Shown: one piece after another, positions 34,432 to 42,522 of the stretch | Layout of the letters: each line of letters begins with the position of its first letter | How positions within the stretch are numbered: position 1 is the stretch's first letter | The notes under the pieces: generated by a model | Seen by the model: the letters and a program-made list of their open reading frames with translations, nothing else | Told to the model about the DNA's origin: nothing | The model's database searches: none | From: Carnobacterium funditum DSM 5970 | GTDB taxonomy: Bacteria; Bacillota; Bacilli; Lactobacillales; Carnobacteriaceae | Length of the DNA: 64,000 nucleotides | Direction of reading: 5' to 3' | NCBI RefSeq assembly: GCF_000744185.1 | Contig: NZ_JQLL01000001.1 | Coordinates: forward strand, 248,001-312,000 | Translations under genes and position numbers: made by a program

Positions 34432-35295
34432 ATGGATAGAATAGTAGAAGGAACGTATACGTCAACAGATGAAGCAGTAAAAGCAGTTGAGAGGCTATTA
34501 AATGAAGGCTATTTAGCTGAAGAACTATTGATTATTACGGATGAAAAACACGAAGATGAATTGGAAGAATTGACTCTAGTTGATGTTGAATCAGTCGAAG
34601 AAGATGAAGGTGAAGAGGAAGAATCACTTTGGGATAAAATCAAAGAGACTTTTCGAATGGGTGATTATAGTAAAGAAAGTGAAACCGATACACTAGTCGA
34701 ACATGGTGTTGATCCTGAAACAGCAGAACATTTTAATGATTCATTGGAAAATCATGAAATTATTATACTGACAAATAGCACAGCGCCTGCTCATTCAGAA
34801 CAATTATCAACAGTAAATGAAGAAGTTCTAAAAAATGAAGACGACACAAGCTCAAGCTACAACGATCAATCTGAACCTAGCGAAATAGCTACTAAAGAAT
34901 CAATGGATCCTGCTACGGGAGAAGGAGAACCATTTGATCCTTCCAAGTCTCAGTCTGCAAGAGAAGATGTTCCTGGCACATCGACGGCCTCTTCACCAGA
35001 TAAAGAGCTAGGACAAGACAATAAACAAGATAAAAATAAACAAACTAATGATGAAGCCCCTCAATTAACTGGTGATGAAAAATCAGTTGATGCAGAAGAT
35101 AGCAACCATGTATATCCTGACAATATTAGTAAGGGTGTTGTTGGAGAACAGACTGATGAGAATCCGACAGTGGGGTCAGAGCCCAAAAAAGAAGAACATC
35201 CAGATCCGCACAAAGATATTCCGGAAAGTGATGCTTATTACAGTAATAAATTTGAAGATGCTGGTGGGAAAACAATTAAAGACGACGAAAAATAA
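34432..35295 (+). CDS. YflT-domain general stress protein with long disordered acidic tail
   Basis: 287 residues. The first 115 or so form a YflT (heat-induced stress protein 17M) domain: VEGTYTSTDEAVKAVERLL, LLIITDEK, LWDKIKETF and HGVDPETAEHFNDSL. The remaining 170 residues are rich in Asp, Glu, Ser, Pro and Lys with no hydrophobic core, so probably disordered. ATG 34432 is preferred over GTG 34423 by spacing to GGAAGGAAG. A strong terminator follows. It is a paralogue of the gene at 36339, with a short-chain dehydrogenase in between; the trio looks like a stress group. Confidence 0.8.
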   Translation: MDRIVEGTYTSTDEAVKAVERLLNEGYLAEELLIITDEKHEDELEELTLVDVESVEEDEGEEEESLWDKIKETFRMGDYSKESETDTLVEHGVDPETAEHFNDSLENHEIIILTNSTAPAHSEQLSTVNEEVLKNEDDTSSSYNDQSEPSEIATKESMDPATGEGEPFDPSKSQSAREDVPGTSTASSPDKELGQDNKQDKNKQTNDEAPQLTGDEKSVDAEDSNHVYPDNISKGVVGEQTDENPTVGSEPKKEEHPDPHKDIPESDAYYSNKFEDAGGKTIKDDEK

Positions 35296-35304
35296 GTAAA
35301 ATAA

Positions 35305-35353
35305 AAATGGTCCGGCGAATGTCTTGCTTTTATTCGGACCATTTGTTTTTTTT
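35305..35353 (+). terminator. Terminator after the first YflT gene
   Basis: AAATGGTCCG pairs with CGGACCATTT, with further GAAT/ATTC pairing inside, then a run of T. Confidence 0.88.
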
Positions 35354-35440
35354 AAAAAGTTCAATTGGTTTATTTACTTTATGTACCCATTTTATTTGTC
35401 TGATACATTACTATTTACTCATAGCGAAGGAGAGAAAAAA

Positions 35441-36308
35441 TGATTGAAAAAAAAGTAGAAACACAACGACCTAAGAAAGACTATTTTATGACGACGAAAG
35501 TGAAAATATCCATTCTACGCCACAAACAGAAGACCCAGAATATCTTGCAGCGGGAAAGTTAAAAGGTAAAAAAGCGTTAATTACTGGAGGAGATAGCGGT
35601 ATTGGCCAAGCAATAGCCATTGCTTTTGCAAAAGAGGGCGCTGATGTTGCCATTCTCCATTTAGAATCAGAGCAAGACGCCTCATATACTGAAAAAAGAA
35701 TCAAAGAAATTGGGCAAGAAGTCTTGGTTCTCAAAGGTGATATTGGAGATGAATCCGTTGCTGAAGATGCCATTGCAAAAGTAATTACTAAATGGGGTAC
35801 GCTAGATATATTAGTAAACAACGCAGGTGAGCAACATTACCAAGAAAAAATAGGAGATGTAACCGCAGCACAGTTAGATCGTACTTTTCGAACAAATGTA
35901 TTCGGTATGTTTTATCTAACTAAAGCGGCAATGCCATATTTATCGACAGGTGCTTCAATTATTAATACTTCTTCAATTACGGCTTATCGTGGCAGTTCAA
36001 CTTTACTAGATTATTCTGCTACTAAAGGAGCAATCGTATCTTTCACCCGGTCTTTTTCAGGGAATCAAGAAGTAATCGATAAAAAAATTAGAGTGAACAC
36101 GGTAGCACCAGGCCCTATTTGGACACCGTTAATTCCTGCGACTTTCCCTGATAAAAAATTAGAAAAATGGGGCGAAGATGGATCGATAGCCCGCCCTGGA
36201 CATCCATTTGAATTAGCACCTGCGTATGTTTATCTAGCCAGTTCTGATTCGAGTTATGTAACAGGACAAACGATTCATGTAAATGGTGGCGTAGTTGTAA
36301 ATGGTTAA
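35441..36308 (+). pseudogene. Short-chain dehydrogenase/reductase (general stress protein 39 type), disrupted by a one-base frameshift
   Basis: AAGGAGAG and ATG 35441 start a frame, MIEKKVETQRPKKDYF, that breaks at the TTTT of 35484-35487. Adding one base there restores YDDESENIHSTPQ, then the Rossmann motif ALITGGDSGIGQAIA, VNNAGEQHY, the serine of INTSSITAY and YSATKGAI with the catalytic Tyr and Lys, ending VTGQTIHVNGG. Every family motif downstream is intact, so the lesion is recent, a sequencing error or a phase-variable slip. The intact version would be about 288 residues, an NAD(P)-dependent oxidoreductase of unknown substrate. Confidence 0.85.
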
Positions 36309-36338
36309 CAAAATAACCGTAAAAGGAAGTGTATCGAA

Positions 36339-36932
36339 ATGAGTAAAGTAGTTGAATCAGCTTATCATACAGTAGATGAAACAATTTCTGCTGTAGAGCG
36401 TTTATTAAGTGAAGGTCGTGTGACGGGTGACGTTATTATTGTTACAAGCGATGAAAATTATTCTGATATTCAGAATCGAACACTCGTTGAAGTAGATAAA
36501 GTTTCTGCTGATGGAGACATGAATATATGGGAAAAATTTAAAGACATGTTTGCTGACGTTGGCCAAGATAAAGCGTTGGAGCATTATGGCATCGACAAAC
36601 AAACAGCCTTACGGTACAATGACGTTTTGAAATCTGGAAATTATGTTGTTCTTGTGGAAGAGATGAAAGATATTCCTATTCGTCAAAATTTAGAAGACGG
36701 CCCTAAAGAATTAGGTAAATCGAGTACAGAACAAAAAAAGAACGAGGTAAATAATGAACGAGGCCAAATTGAAAATCCTCTACAAGGAAAACCAAAAGAT
36801 ACAACTGAATATAGAACAGAAGACATACACGAAACAGCTGTTGAAGATTCTGAAGATTTACCGCGTTTTAGTGGGAATTCAATTACTGGACAACCATTTG
36901 TTGATCCATTACAAGATAAAGAATCGGAATAA
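36339..36932 (+). CDS. YflT-domain general stress protein (second copy)
   Basis: 197 residues. The YflT domain covers about 1-105: VVESAYHTVDETISAVERLL, DVIIVTSDENYSD, IWEKFKDMF, HYGIDKQTALRYNDVL. A shorter polar tail follows. It is a clear paralogue of the protein at 34432 (the same VERLL...LLIITDE pattern) and starts 30 bases after the dehydrogenase stop, so it is probably co-transcribed with it. A terminator follows. Confidence 0.8.
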   Translation: MSKVVESAYHTVDETISAVERLLSEGRVTGDVIIVTSDENYSDIQNRTLVEVDKVSADGDMNIWEKFKDMFADVGQDKALEHYGIDKQTALRYNDVLKSGNYVVLVEEMKDIPIRQNLEDGPKELGKSSTEQKKNEVNNERGQIENPLQGKPKDTTEYRTEDIHETAVEDSEDLPRFSGNSITGQPFVDPLQDKESE

Positions 36933-36940
36933 TGAACTAA

Positions 36941-36990
36941 AGTAACGGATAGAAGTAAGATTTATTGCTTCTATCCGTTACTCTTTTTTT
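36941..36990 (+). terminator. Terminator of the stress cluster
   Basis: AGTAACGGATAGAAG pairs with CTTCTATCCGTTACT and is followed by TTTTTTT. Confidence 0.9.
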
Positions 36991-37077
36991 ATACGAGCAG
37001 GCAAACTTCTGTTCTATTTTTTGAAATGAAGTATGGTATACTAAGTGAATCGATAAAATTATAGGAGGCGAATAACT

Positions 37078-37941
37078 ATGCCAGACGATTTATTAAAAAA
37101 AATTATCTCTTCAAATAATACAACGCCTAGTGAAGGGTTACCACAAATAACTAAAATTGAAACACAAAAACGAAAAGGTCGTTACAATATATATTTAGAT
37201 GAAAATTATGCTTTTCCAGTAGATGAAGCTATTTTAGTGAAGTATGCTTTATACAAAGGTATGGAGATTGCTGATGATTTCCGAGAGGAATTAGAATCAG
37301 AAAATGGCTTTAGAAAAGCCTATACGAGATCTTTAAATTACTTGAATTATGGGCTGCGTTCTGAAAAGGAAGTTCGTGATGATTTGGCAAAGCACGAATT
37401 TTCAGAAGTGGCAGATGAAGTCATTGAAAAATTAGAAGAACAAGGGTATTTGGATGACTTAATGTATGCAGAAAGTTTTACTCGTACTGGAGCAAATGTT
37501 GGTGGAAAAGGTCCTCGCGTTATTAAGCAAGAATTAAAAAGGCGTGGAATAGCCGAAGAGAATATTGAAAAAGCCACTGAACAGTATCCTTTTGACCAAA
37601 TGGTTGAAAATGGTGTTCAACTTGCCGAAAAAGTTATTCGTCGTTCTTCACAGCATTCTACACGTGAAACCAATAATAAGCTGCGTCAAAACTTAATGCA
37701 AAAAGGGTTTGATACAGATGTGATTACTCAGGTTTTAGCAGAAGTAACAGTAGAAAAAGAAGAAGATGAAGAGTATGCAGCTATAAAAACACAAGGGGAT
37801 AAAATTTGGCGTAAACAAGCTAAATTAAAGGGTTATAAAAAAATCCAGAAAGTTAAAAGTAGTCTATTTCAAAAGGGATTTGCAGGAGATTTAATCAATC
37901 AATTTATTGAGGAAAAAGAATTGGAAGATCAAAACGAATGA
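37078..37941 (+). CDS. recX: Recombination regulator RecX
   Basis: 287 residues made of RecX-type three-helix repeats: LNYLNYGLRSEKEVRDDLAKHEF, VIEKLEEQGYLDDLMYAESFTR, GPRVIKQELKRRGI. An N-terminal segment, ITKIETQKRKGRYNIYLD, is typical of the longer Firmicute form. It modulates RecA filaments. AGGAGG precedes ATG 37078. Its stop overlaps the start of mutY, so the two are translated together. Confidence 0.9.
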   Translation: MPDDLLKKIISSNNTTPSEGLPQITKIETQKRKGRYNIYLDENYAFPVDEAILVKYALYKGMEIADDFREELESENGFRKAYTRSLNYLNYGLRSEKEVRDDLAKHEFSEVADEVIEKLEEQGYLDDLMYAESFTRTGANVGGKGPRVIKQELKRRGIAEENIEKATEQYPFDQMVENGVQLAEKVIRRSSQHSTRETNNKLRQNLMQKGFDTDVITQVLAEVTVEKEEDEEYAAIKTQGDKIWRKQAKLKGYKKIQKVKSSLFQKGFAGDLINQFIEEKELEDQNE

Positions 37942-39149
37942 TGAAAAAAATAACAGAACAAAATGAAATGAATGCTTTATTGCAAAGTTCCGGTATTCAA
38001 ATGTGGCCACAAGAAAAAATAGAACAATTCAGAGCAACTTTATTGAGTTGGTATGACATAGAAAAAAGAGCACTACCATGGAGAATAAATAATGATCCCT
38101 ATCGTATTTGGGTATCCGAGATTATGTTACAACAAACACGTGTTGATACGGTTATTCCCTATTATCTGAACTTCATGAAACAATTTCCGACGATTAAAGA
38201 ATTATCAGAAGCGAATGAAGATAAGTTATTAAAAGCTTGGGAGGGTTTGGGTTATTACTCACGTGTACGCAACATGCAAAAAGCAGCTCAACAAATCATG
38301 GTTAATTATGATGGTGAGATGCCTCGTGATCCAAAAGAAATTATTAAATTAAGCGGTATTGGACCATACACTGCCGGGGCAATTGCTAGTATGGCATTTG
38401 ATTTGCCAGAACCAGCAGTAGATGGAAACGTGATGCGAGTTTTAAGTCGTCTGTTTGAAATTGATGCAGATATTGCTAAACCAGCTAGTCGTAAAATATT
38501 CGAGGCAGTTATGAGAGAAATTATCGATCCTTACAAACCAGGTGATTTTAATCAAGCCTTTATGGATTTAGGTTCGAGTATTTGTACTCCTAAAAACTAC
38601 CATCCAGAATTAAGCCCAATTAAAGAATTTAATGCCTCTTATATTAATGAAACATGGATTAATTATCCTGTGAAAAGCAAAAAGAAAAAAGCTGTTCCAG
38701 TTTATTATAATGGTTTTTTAATTGAGAATGAGAAAGGCGAATTTTTGTTAGAAAAACGACCTAAAGAAGGATTATTGGCTAATATGTGGATTTTTCCGTT
38801 GTTAGAAGAAAAAAAGTTTGAACAAGAAAAACACCAACAAATAGAAGCTTATGATTTAGAAGATAAAGAACAAGCCAAAAAACAAAGACTAATGGATTTG
38901 CAAACAAAATTGATCGAAACTTATCAAGTGAGACCAACTTTAATGAAAAAACCATTTGCTGAAGTGACTCATATTTTTAGTCATTTGAAATGGACCATTT
39001 TGGCTTATTATGGAAAGCTATTCAGTGATGAGATTGTCTTACCAGAAAGTTGTAGTTGGATTCACCCTGAGGATTTTGAAAAGTACACGTTCCCAGGTCC
39101 ACAAACGAAATTGTGGCAAAGTTACTTGTTATACAAGAATAAAAAATGA
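37938..39149 (+). CDS. mutY: A/G-specific adenine DNA glycosylase MutY, lacking the iron-sulfur cluster ligands
   Basis: 403 residues. It removes adenine opposite 8-oxoguanine. The catalytic Glu61 (SEIMLQQTRVDTV), the helix-hairpin-helix LSGIGPYTAGAIAS and Asp162 (AVDGNVMRVLSRL) are intact. The C-terminal NUDIX-like domain that reads 8-oxoG runs from about 255, including FAEVTHIFSHLKW. Canonical MutY has C-x6-C-x2-C-x5-C after DLGAxxC; here DLGSSICTPKNYHPELSPIK keeps only Cys216, so no 4Fe-4S cluster can form. ATG 37938 and 37941 are both possible starts; the gene overlaps recX by 4 bases. Confidence 0.93.
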   Translation: MMKKITEQNEMNALLQSSGIQMWPQEKIEQFRATLLSWYDIEKRALPWRINNDPYRIWVSEIMLQQTRVDTVIPYYLNFMKQFPTIKELSEANEDKLLKAWEGLGYYSRVRNMQKAAQQIMVNYDGEMPRDPKEIIKLSGIGPYTAGAIASMAFDLPEPAVDGNVMRVLSRLFEIDADIAKPASRKIFEAVMREIIDPYKPGDFNQAFMDLGSSICTPKNYHPELSPIKEFNASYINETWINYPVKSKKKKAVPVYYNGFLIENEKGEFLLEKRPKEGLLANMWIFPLLEEKKFEQEKHQQIEAYDLEDKEQAKKQRLMDLQTKLIETYQVRPTLMKKPFAEVTHIFSHLKWTILAYYGKLFSDEIVLPESCSWIHPEDFEKYTFPGPQTKLWQSYLLYKNKK

Positions 39150-39157
39150 ATAAAGAG

Positions 39158-39196
39158 AAACCTGTAATTTAATCATATAAGATTACAGGTTTTTTC
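39158..39196 (+). terminator. Terminator of recX-mutY
   Basis: AAACCTGTAAT pairs with ATTACAGGTTT, followed by TTTTC. Confidence 0.85.
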
Positions 39197-39364
39197 TTAT
39201 AACCAATTAGTTTCTCACTATTCTTTCATAATATCTGAGCTTTTCTGTTTTACATAGTCGTATTTATGATATAATACTTTTGAGTTCGAGTGCGATTGTC
39301 ACTCTCTGGTAATTTTATTAGTTTATTGTTTGGATTTGAATAAGAAAAAGAAAGTTGGGTTAGG

Positions 39365-39898
39365 ATGCAAGTTCCAAAAGAAGGAGAATACATCACAATC
39401 CAAAGCTATAAACATGATGGAAGTTTACACCGTACATGGAGAGACACAATGGTTCTCAAAACAAGTGATCAATCGTTAATTGGTTGCAATGACCATACGC
39501 TTGTAACAGAGTCAGATGGCCGACGCTGGCTGACGAGAGAACCAGCAATTGTTTATTTTCATAAGCACTATTGGTTCAATATCATTGCAATGATTCGAGA
39601 TAACGGGATTTCGTATTACTGCAACCTAGCCTCTCCATATGCTTTGGATGAAGAAGGATTGAAGTATATTGATTATGATCTAGACATAAAAGTGTTTCCT
39701 GATGGCGAAAAACGACTATTAGATGTAGATGAGTATGAAGATCATAGTAAATTGTGGGGCTATCCTGATGATATTGACCATATTTTAAAAGAAAACGTTA
39801 AAATTTTGGTTGAATGGATCAATGAAGAAAAAGGACCATTTTCTGAAGAGTACGTTGAATTATGGTATAAACGTTATCGTCAATTAGCAAACAAGTAA
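39365..39898 (+). CDS. ntdp: DUF402 nucleoside tri-/diphosphate phosphatase family protein
   Basis: 177 residues, the standard length of the SAV1831/YgaC family. The N-terminal [23 protein letters not shown] and the metal-binding core [31 protein letters not shown] followed by [10 protein letters not shown] are diagnostic. These enzymes hydrolyse nucleoside tri- and diphosphates with a divalent metal. Monocistronic, with a terminator on both sides. Confidence 0.87.
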   Translation: MQVPKEGEYITIQSYKHDGSLHRTWRDTMVLKTSDQSLIGCNDHTLVTESDGRRWLTREPAIVYFHKHYWFNIIAMIRDNGISYYCNLASPYALDEEGLKYIDYDLDIKVFPDGEKRLLDVDEYEDHSKLWGYPDDIDHILKENVKILVEWINEEKGPFSEEYVELWYKRYRQLANK

Positions 39899-39944
39899 TG
39901 AATCTTCTACTGGATGAAAGATTTTATTTCCCTATAATTAATAT

Positions 39945-39981
39945 AAAAAGGTACCTTTAATTTACAAAAGGTGCCTTTTTT
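39945..39981 (+). terminator. Terminator after the DUF402 gene
   Basis: AAAAGGTACCTTT pairs with AAAGGTGCCTTTT (one G-T pair), followed by T. Confidence 0.85.
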
Positions 39982-40102
39982 ATCTGTTTGCAGCTAATTA
40001 TTTTTTGCTGGTAAGTAAGAATAAGAGAATTATGACTTCCTTTAATCAAATGAGCTATGTTATAATAACAAATGAAATATTAGATGAAGGAGTGGATCTA
40101 AC

Positions 40103-40951
40103 TTGACAAAAAAAAGTGGTTTTATGCTTTTTGTATTACTTGTTTTGACAATCGGAGTTGTGTGGTTTGGACAAGATTATCAAAAAAAACAAAAATTAGA
40201 ATTAATAGAAATAAATGGATCTTCCCAAACGAATAAGAAAGATGCAAGTGAAAATAAAGAAAAAAGCGATACAACAAAAATTGATTCGTTCGAAAAAAAT
40301 AGAGACCAAAAGTCAGTATTAGATTACTTATCCAGTGTACCAACAGATGATGAAAAAAAAGTTATTAGCTTTTATGGAGATTTTTCAGAATCTGATGAGT
40401 GGTTTCTTACAGTTGGAAAATACATAAGCGAACAAGTTGATGGTAATGTAGAAATCAATTCTATTGCCTTGCCTGATTTCGATTCCTATCGTTTATTGGA
40501 AGAAAATACGGTTTCATCATTAGCAGAGAAGACCCCTGATGTTGTTTTCTTCCAACTTCCTGTTTACGGTGACCAGGTAAGAGACATTAGTTTAGCAGAC
40601 TCAAAAAGCTACACCATGCAAGATTATGAAGAAATTAAACAAGAGTTGCCTGAAACATTGGTTGTTTTTGTAACACCTAATCCGAGTAATTCAAGAAAAG
40701 AAAAATACAATTCTAGAACATTAGTGTATACAAGCTATTTAGAATCAGTCATAGAGATCATCAATGAAAATAACCTTCCGCTTTTTGATCTGCATGAAGC
40801 CTATAATGCTGAATTACAATCAAGTGATAGTGCTCTTGAGAACACGTTAATAGAAGATGGGAAAACGTTGAATGATGAAGGAAATAAATTGTATTCTACA
40901 GTTTTTAACAAACAATTAACAGAGCCTGTTGACACAACAAGCGGAAGATAA
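40103..40951 (+). CDS. Membrane-anchored SGNH/GDSL-hydrolase-like protein
   Basis: 282 residues with an N-terminal membrane anchor (GFMLFVLLVLTIGVVWF) and a polar linker rich in Lys, Ser and Asp to about residue 75, so the domain sits outside the cell. VISFYGDFSES stands where SGNH enzymes have the GDS block, VVFFQLPVYGDQV resembles block III, and DGKTLNDEGNKLYS stands where DGxHPNxxGxxxyA is expected. The usual serine and histidine are shifted or replaced, so it may be a degenerate or non-catalytic member. It starts at TTG 40103, 10 bases after GAAGGAG. Confidence 0.6.
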   Translation: MTKKSGFMLFVLLVLTIGVVWFGQDYQKKQKLELIEINGSSQTNKKDASENKEKSDTTKIDSFEKNRDQKSVLDYLSSVPTDDEKKVISFYGDFSESDEWFLTVGKYISEQVDGNVEINSIALPDFDSYRLLEENTVSSLAEKTPDVVFFQLPVYGDQVRDISLADSKSYTMQDYEEIKQELPETLVVFVTPNPSNSRKEKYNSRTLVYTSYLESVIEIINENNLPLFDLHEAYNAELQSSDSALENTLIEDGKTLNDEGNKLYSTVFNKQLTEPVDTTSGR

Positions 40952-40966
40952 ACCTTGCGAACTATG

Positions 40967-40991
40967 TTGGCACTAAAGTACCAAGCTTTTT
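40967..40991. terminator. Hairpin after the SGNH-like gene; also the likely end of the tnpB element
   Basis: TTGGCAC and GTACCAA pair (one G-T) around TAAA and run into GCTTTTT, a terminator on the plus strand. Seen from the minus strand it lies about 30-50 bases beyond the tnpB stop, where IS605-type elements have their right-end hairpin and guide-RNA scaffold. Confidence 0.5.
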
Positions 40992-41019
40992 AGGAGCACC
41001 TTGACTTGGGATGTGCATT

Positions 41020-41860
41020 TCAGCATACCCACAATGGTTTAGGCTCTCTGACTAAGGCTTGTCTCAAGCCAATTGAGAGAATGTTTTTCGCTGCATTGAT
41101 ATAACGGTCAGGTAGTGTCTGACAGTTAGTAAACGTCCATTTACGGACAGACAACTCTTATTTCCCACTATCCTGTCCGTATGTTGAAAAAATTTGTGAC
41201 AGTTGTATGGATTGACTACATGTAACTCTTTCCCATAACGAATACACTTGTACTCCAACATTCAGCGGATTTCACACCAAGATTGAGAAGCGATAGCACG
41301 AGCCAACTGTTTATTTTCATCATTTTAACCGTACTTAAGTCTTTCAACTTAATGACATTATAATCTCGAACCAACTGAGTGGTCAGCTTGTATAAGCGAT
41401 CCTGACGTTGGTTTCTTTTTTTTAAAAAAGGTACACGATTATTGCTTTCTCTTATGTTGGCAATGCTTTACTTCATTTAAGGAAAGGTCATTTGTTTTTA
41501 CTTGTAAGACTCTTCTGGCTACAGGACACTCCCAAAATTTTCGTTTGGGTTCTAAGATCTTGTCGAAATGGATGGTAGTAATCTTCTCACCCGTGGATAA
41601 CACCATTAAATTAGTAACACCCATGTCTAACCCTACCATTTGGTATGTTTGGTCGTAGGTGACTCTCTTCTTGTATGCAGGCAGAAGAACTCATGCGAGT
41701 ATTTAAAGCCTATCGTTTCGAAAACTTCGATACGTTTACTACCAACTACAATAAGTAAGTCTTTGCTCAAAAAATCAGTTGAAAAAGGAAAAGGACGTTT
41801 ATTACCTTTTAAAATGGATTTGAACCTTTAGCAGAAGCTGTTCAGAAAGATAGTACGTAA
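41020..41860 (-). pseudogene. tnpB: IS605/IS1341-type tnpB remnant
   Basis: On the minus strand, frame pieces line up in the order of TnpB. IEVFETIGFKYS comes first, then VTYDQTYQMVGLDMGVTNLM (RuvC-I with the catalytic Asp) from about 41690 to 41580. LEYKCIRYGKELHVVNPYN follows in another frame near 41250-41200, and then ELSVRKWTFTNCQTLPDRYI with NAAKNIL (RuvC-III Asp) in a third, ending at TGA 41020-41022. The zinc-finger cysteine pair is damaged (WTFTNC for WTCxxC). Several frameshifts and missing segments make it inactive. No tnpA is visible. Confidence 0.8.
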
Positions 41861-42193
41861 ATTAGTGGTTAATGAATCGTGACTGCTAGTGCTTTCTTTA
41901 TTTTTTCCATTCTTCATCTAAAGTGGATTAAGAATGGAAAATGAATCGTTTGAGAAAGGGTAGAAAAAAGTTGTTCAATAAGTAACTCTATAGATTGCTC
42001 AAAGGAATAAACTATGAGCACTTCAACTTGAACTCACTCTTTCGGAATAATAGGGTATTTCAAGTGGACAAATTAATAAAGGATAAACTAAAAAGTACGT
42101 CGCAACCATAATTATAGGTTTAGTTCCTATTTTAAAAAAGTAGATTGACTATTCCATACAGGTGAACTCGAAAAGGAAAAGGAGATAAAGGAT
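41861..42193. other. Non-coding stretch upstream of the small ORF
   Basis: No gene is supported here. A 12-bp perfect inverted repeat, TTTTCCATTCTT (41903-41914) and AAGAATGGAAAA (41930-41941), and a 10-base direct repeat AATGAATCGT (41871-41880 and 41940-41949) mark it as insertion debris, possibly the other end of the tnpB element. Confidence 0.45.
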
Positions 42194-42322
42194 ATGAAGC
42201 TATATTTTAGTAGAGACAGATTTTATTTAATTGATGAACTATTAATTAGTACAGCCGCAGAAATTAATACAGTAGAAGAACAGCTAAAGGATAAGTGGAA
42301 TAATAGAGCAGAGGGGGGCTGA
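42194..42322 (+). CDS. Possible small protein of 42 residues, unknown
   Basis: ATG 42194 lies 10 bases after AAGGAG (42178-42183) and opens a frame to TGA 42320-42322. The product begins MKLYFSRDRFYLIDELL and ends KDKWNNRAEGG; it is charged and probably helical. No family is recognised. The interval 42323-42522 before rnfC shows no further gene. It may be a real small gene or the front of a truncated one. Confidence 0.35.
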   Translation: MKLYFSRDRFYLIDELLISTAAEINTVEEQLKDKWNNRAEGG

Positions 42323-42522
42323 AGATAGTAAAAAATAGTATAACTGGAGTATAACTGGTAAAATTAACTTAGAGAAACCGGAAATGCTCATTACGACTAT
42401 TTCTTATTCTTTAGGACAGACCGCTATTGTTAGCTACACTTATATCCATTTTAATAAATAATCGAGAGAAATTAAACTATAAACATTCATAAGTATTTTT
42501 TATGTTTAGGAAGGAGATTATT

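Noticed and set aside
42373-42462. Short frame MLITTISYSLGQTAIVSYTY before rnfC as an RMD1-like relic
   Set aside because: The resemblance is too short to support, and there is no ribosome binding site or flanking homologous text.
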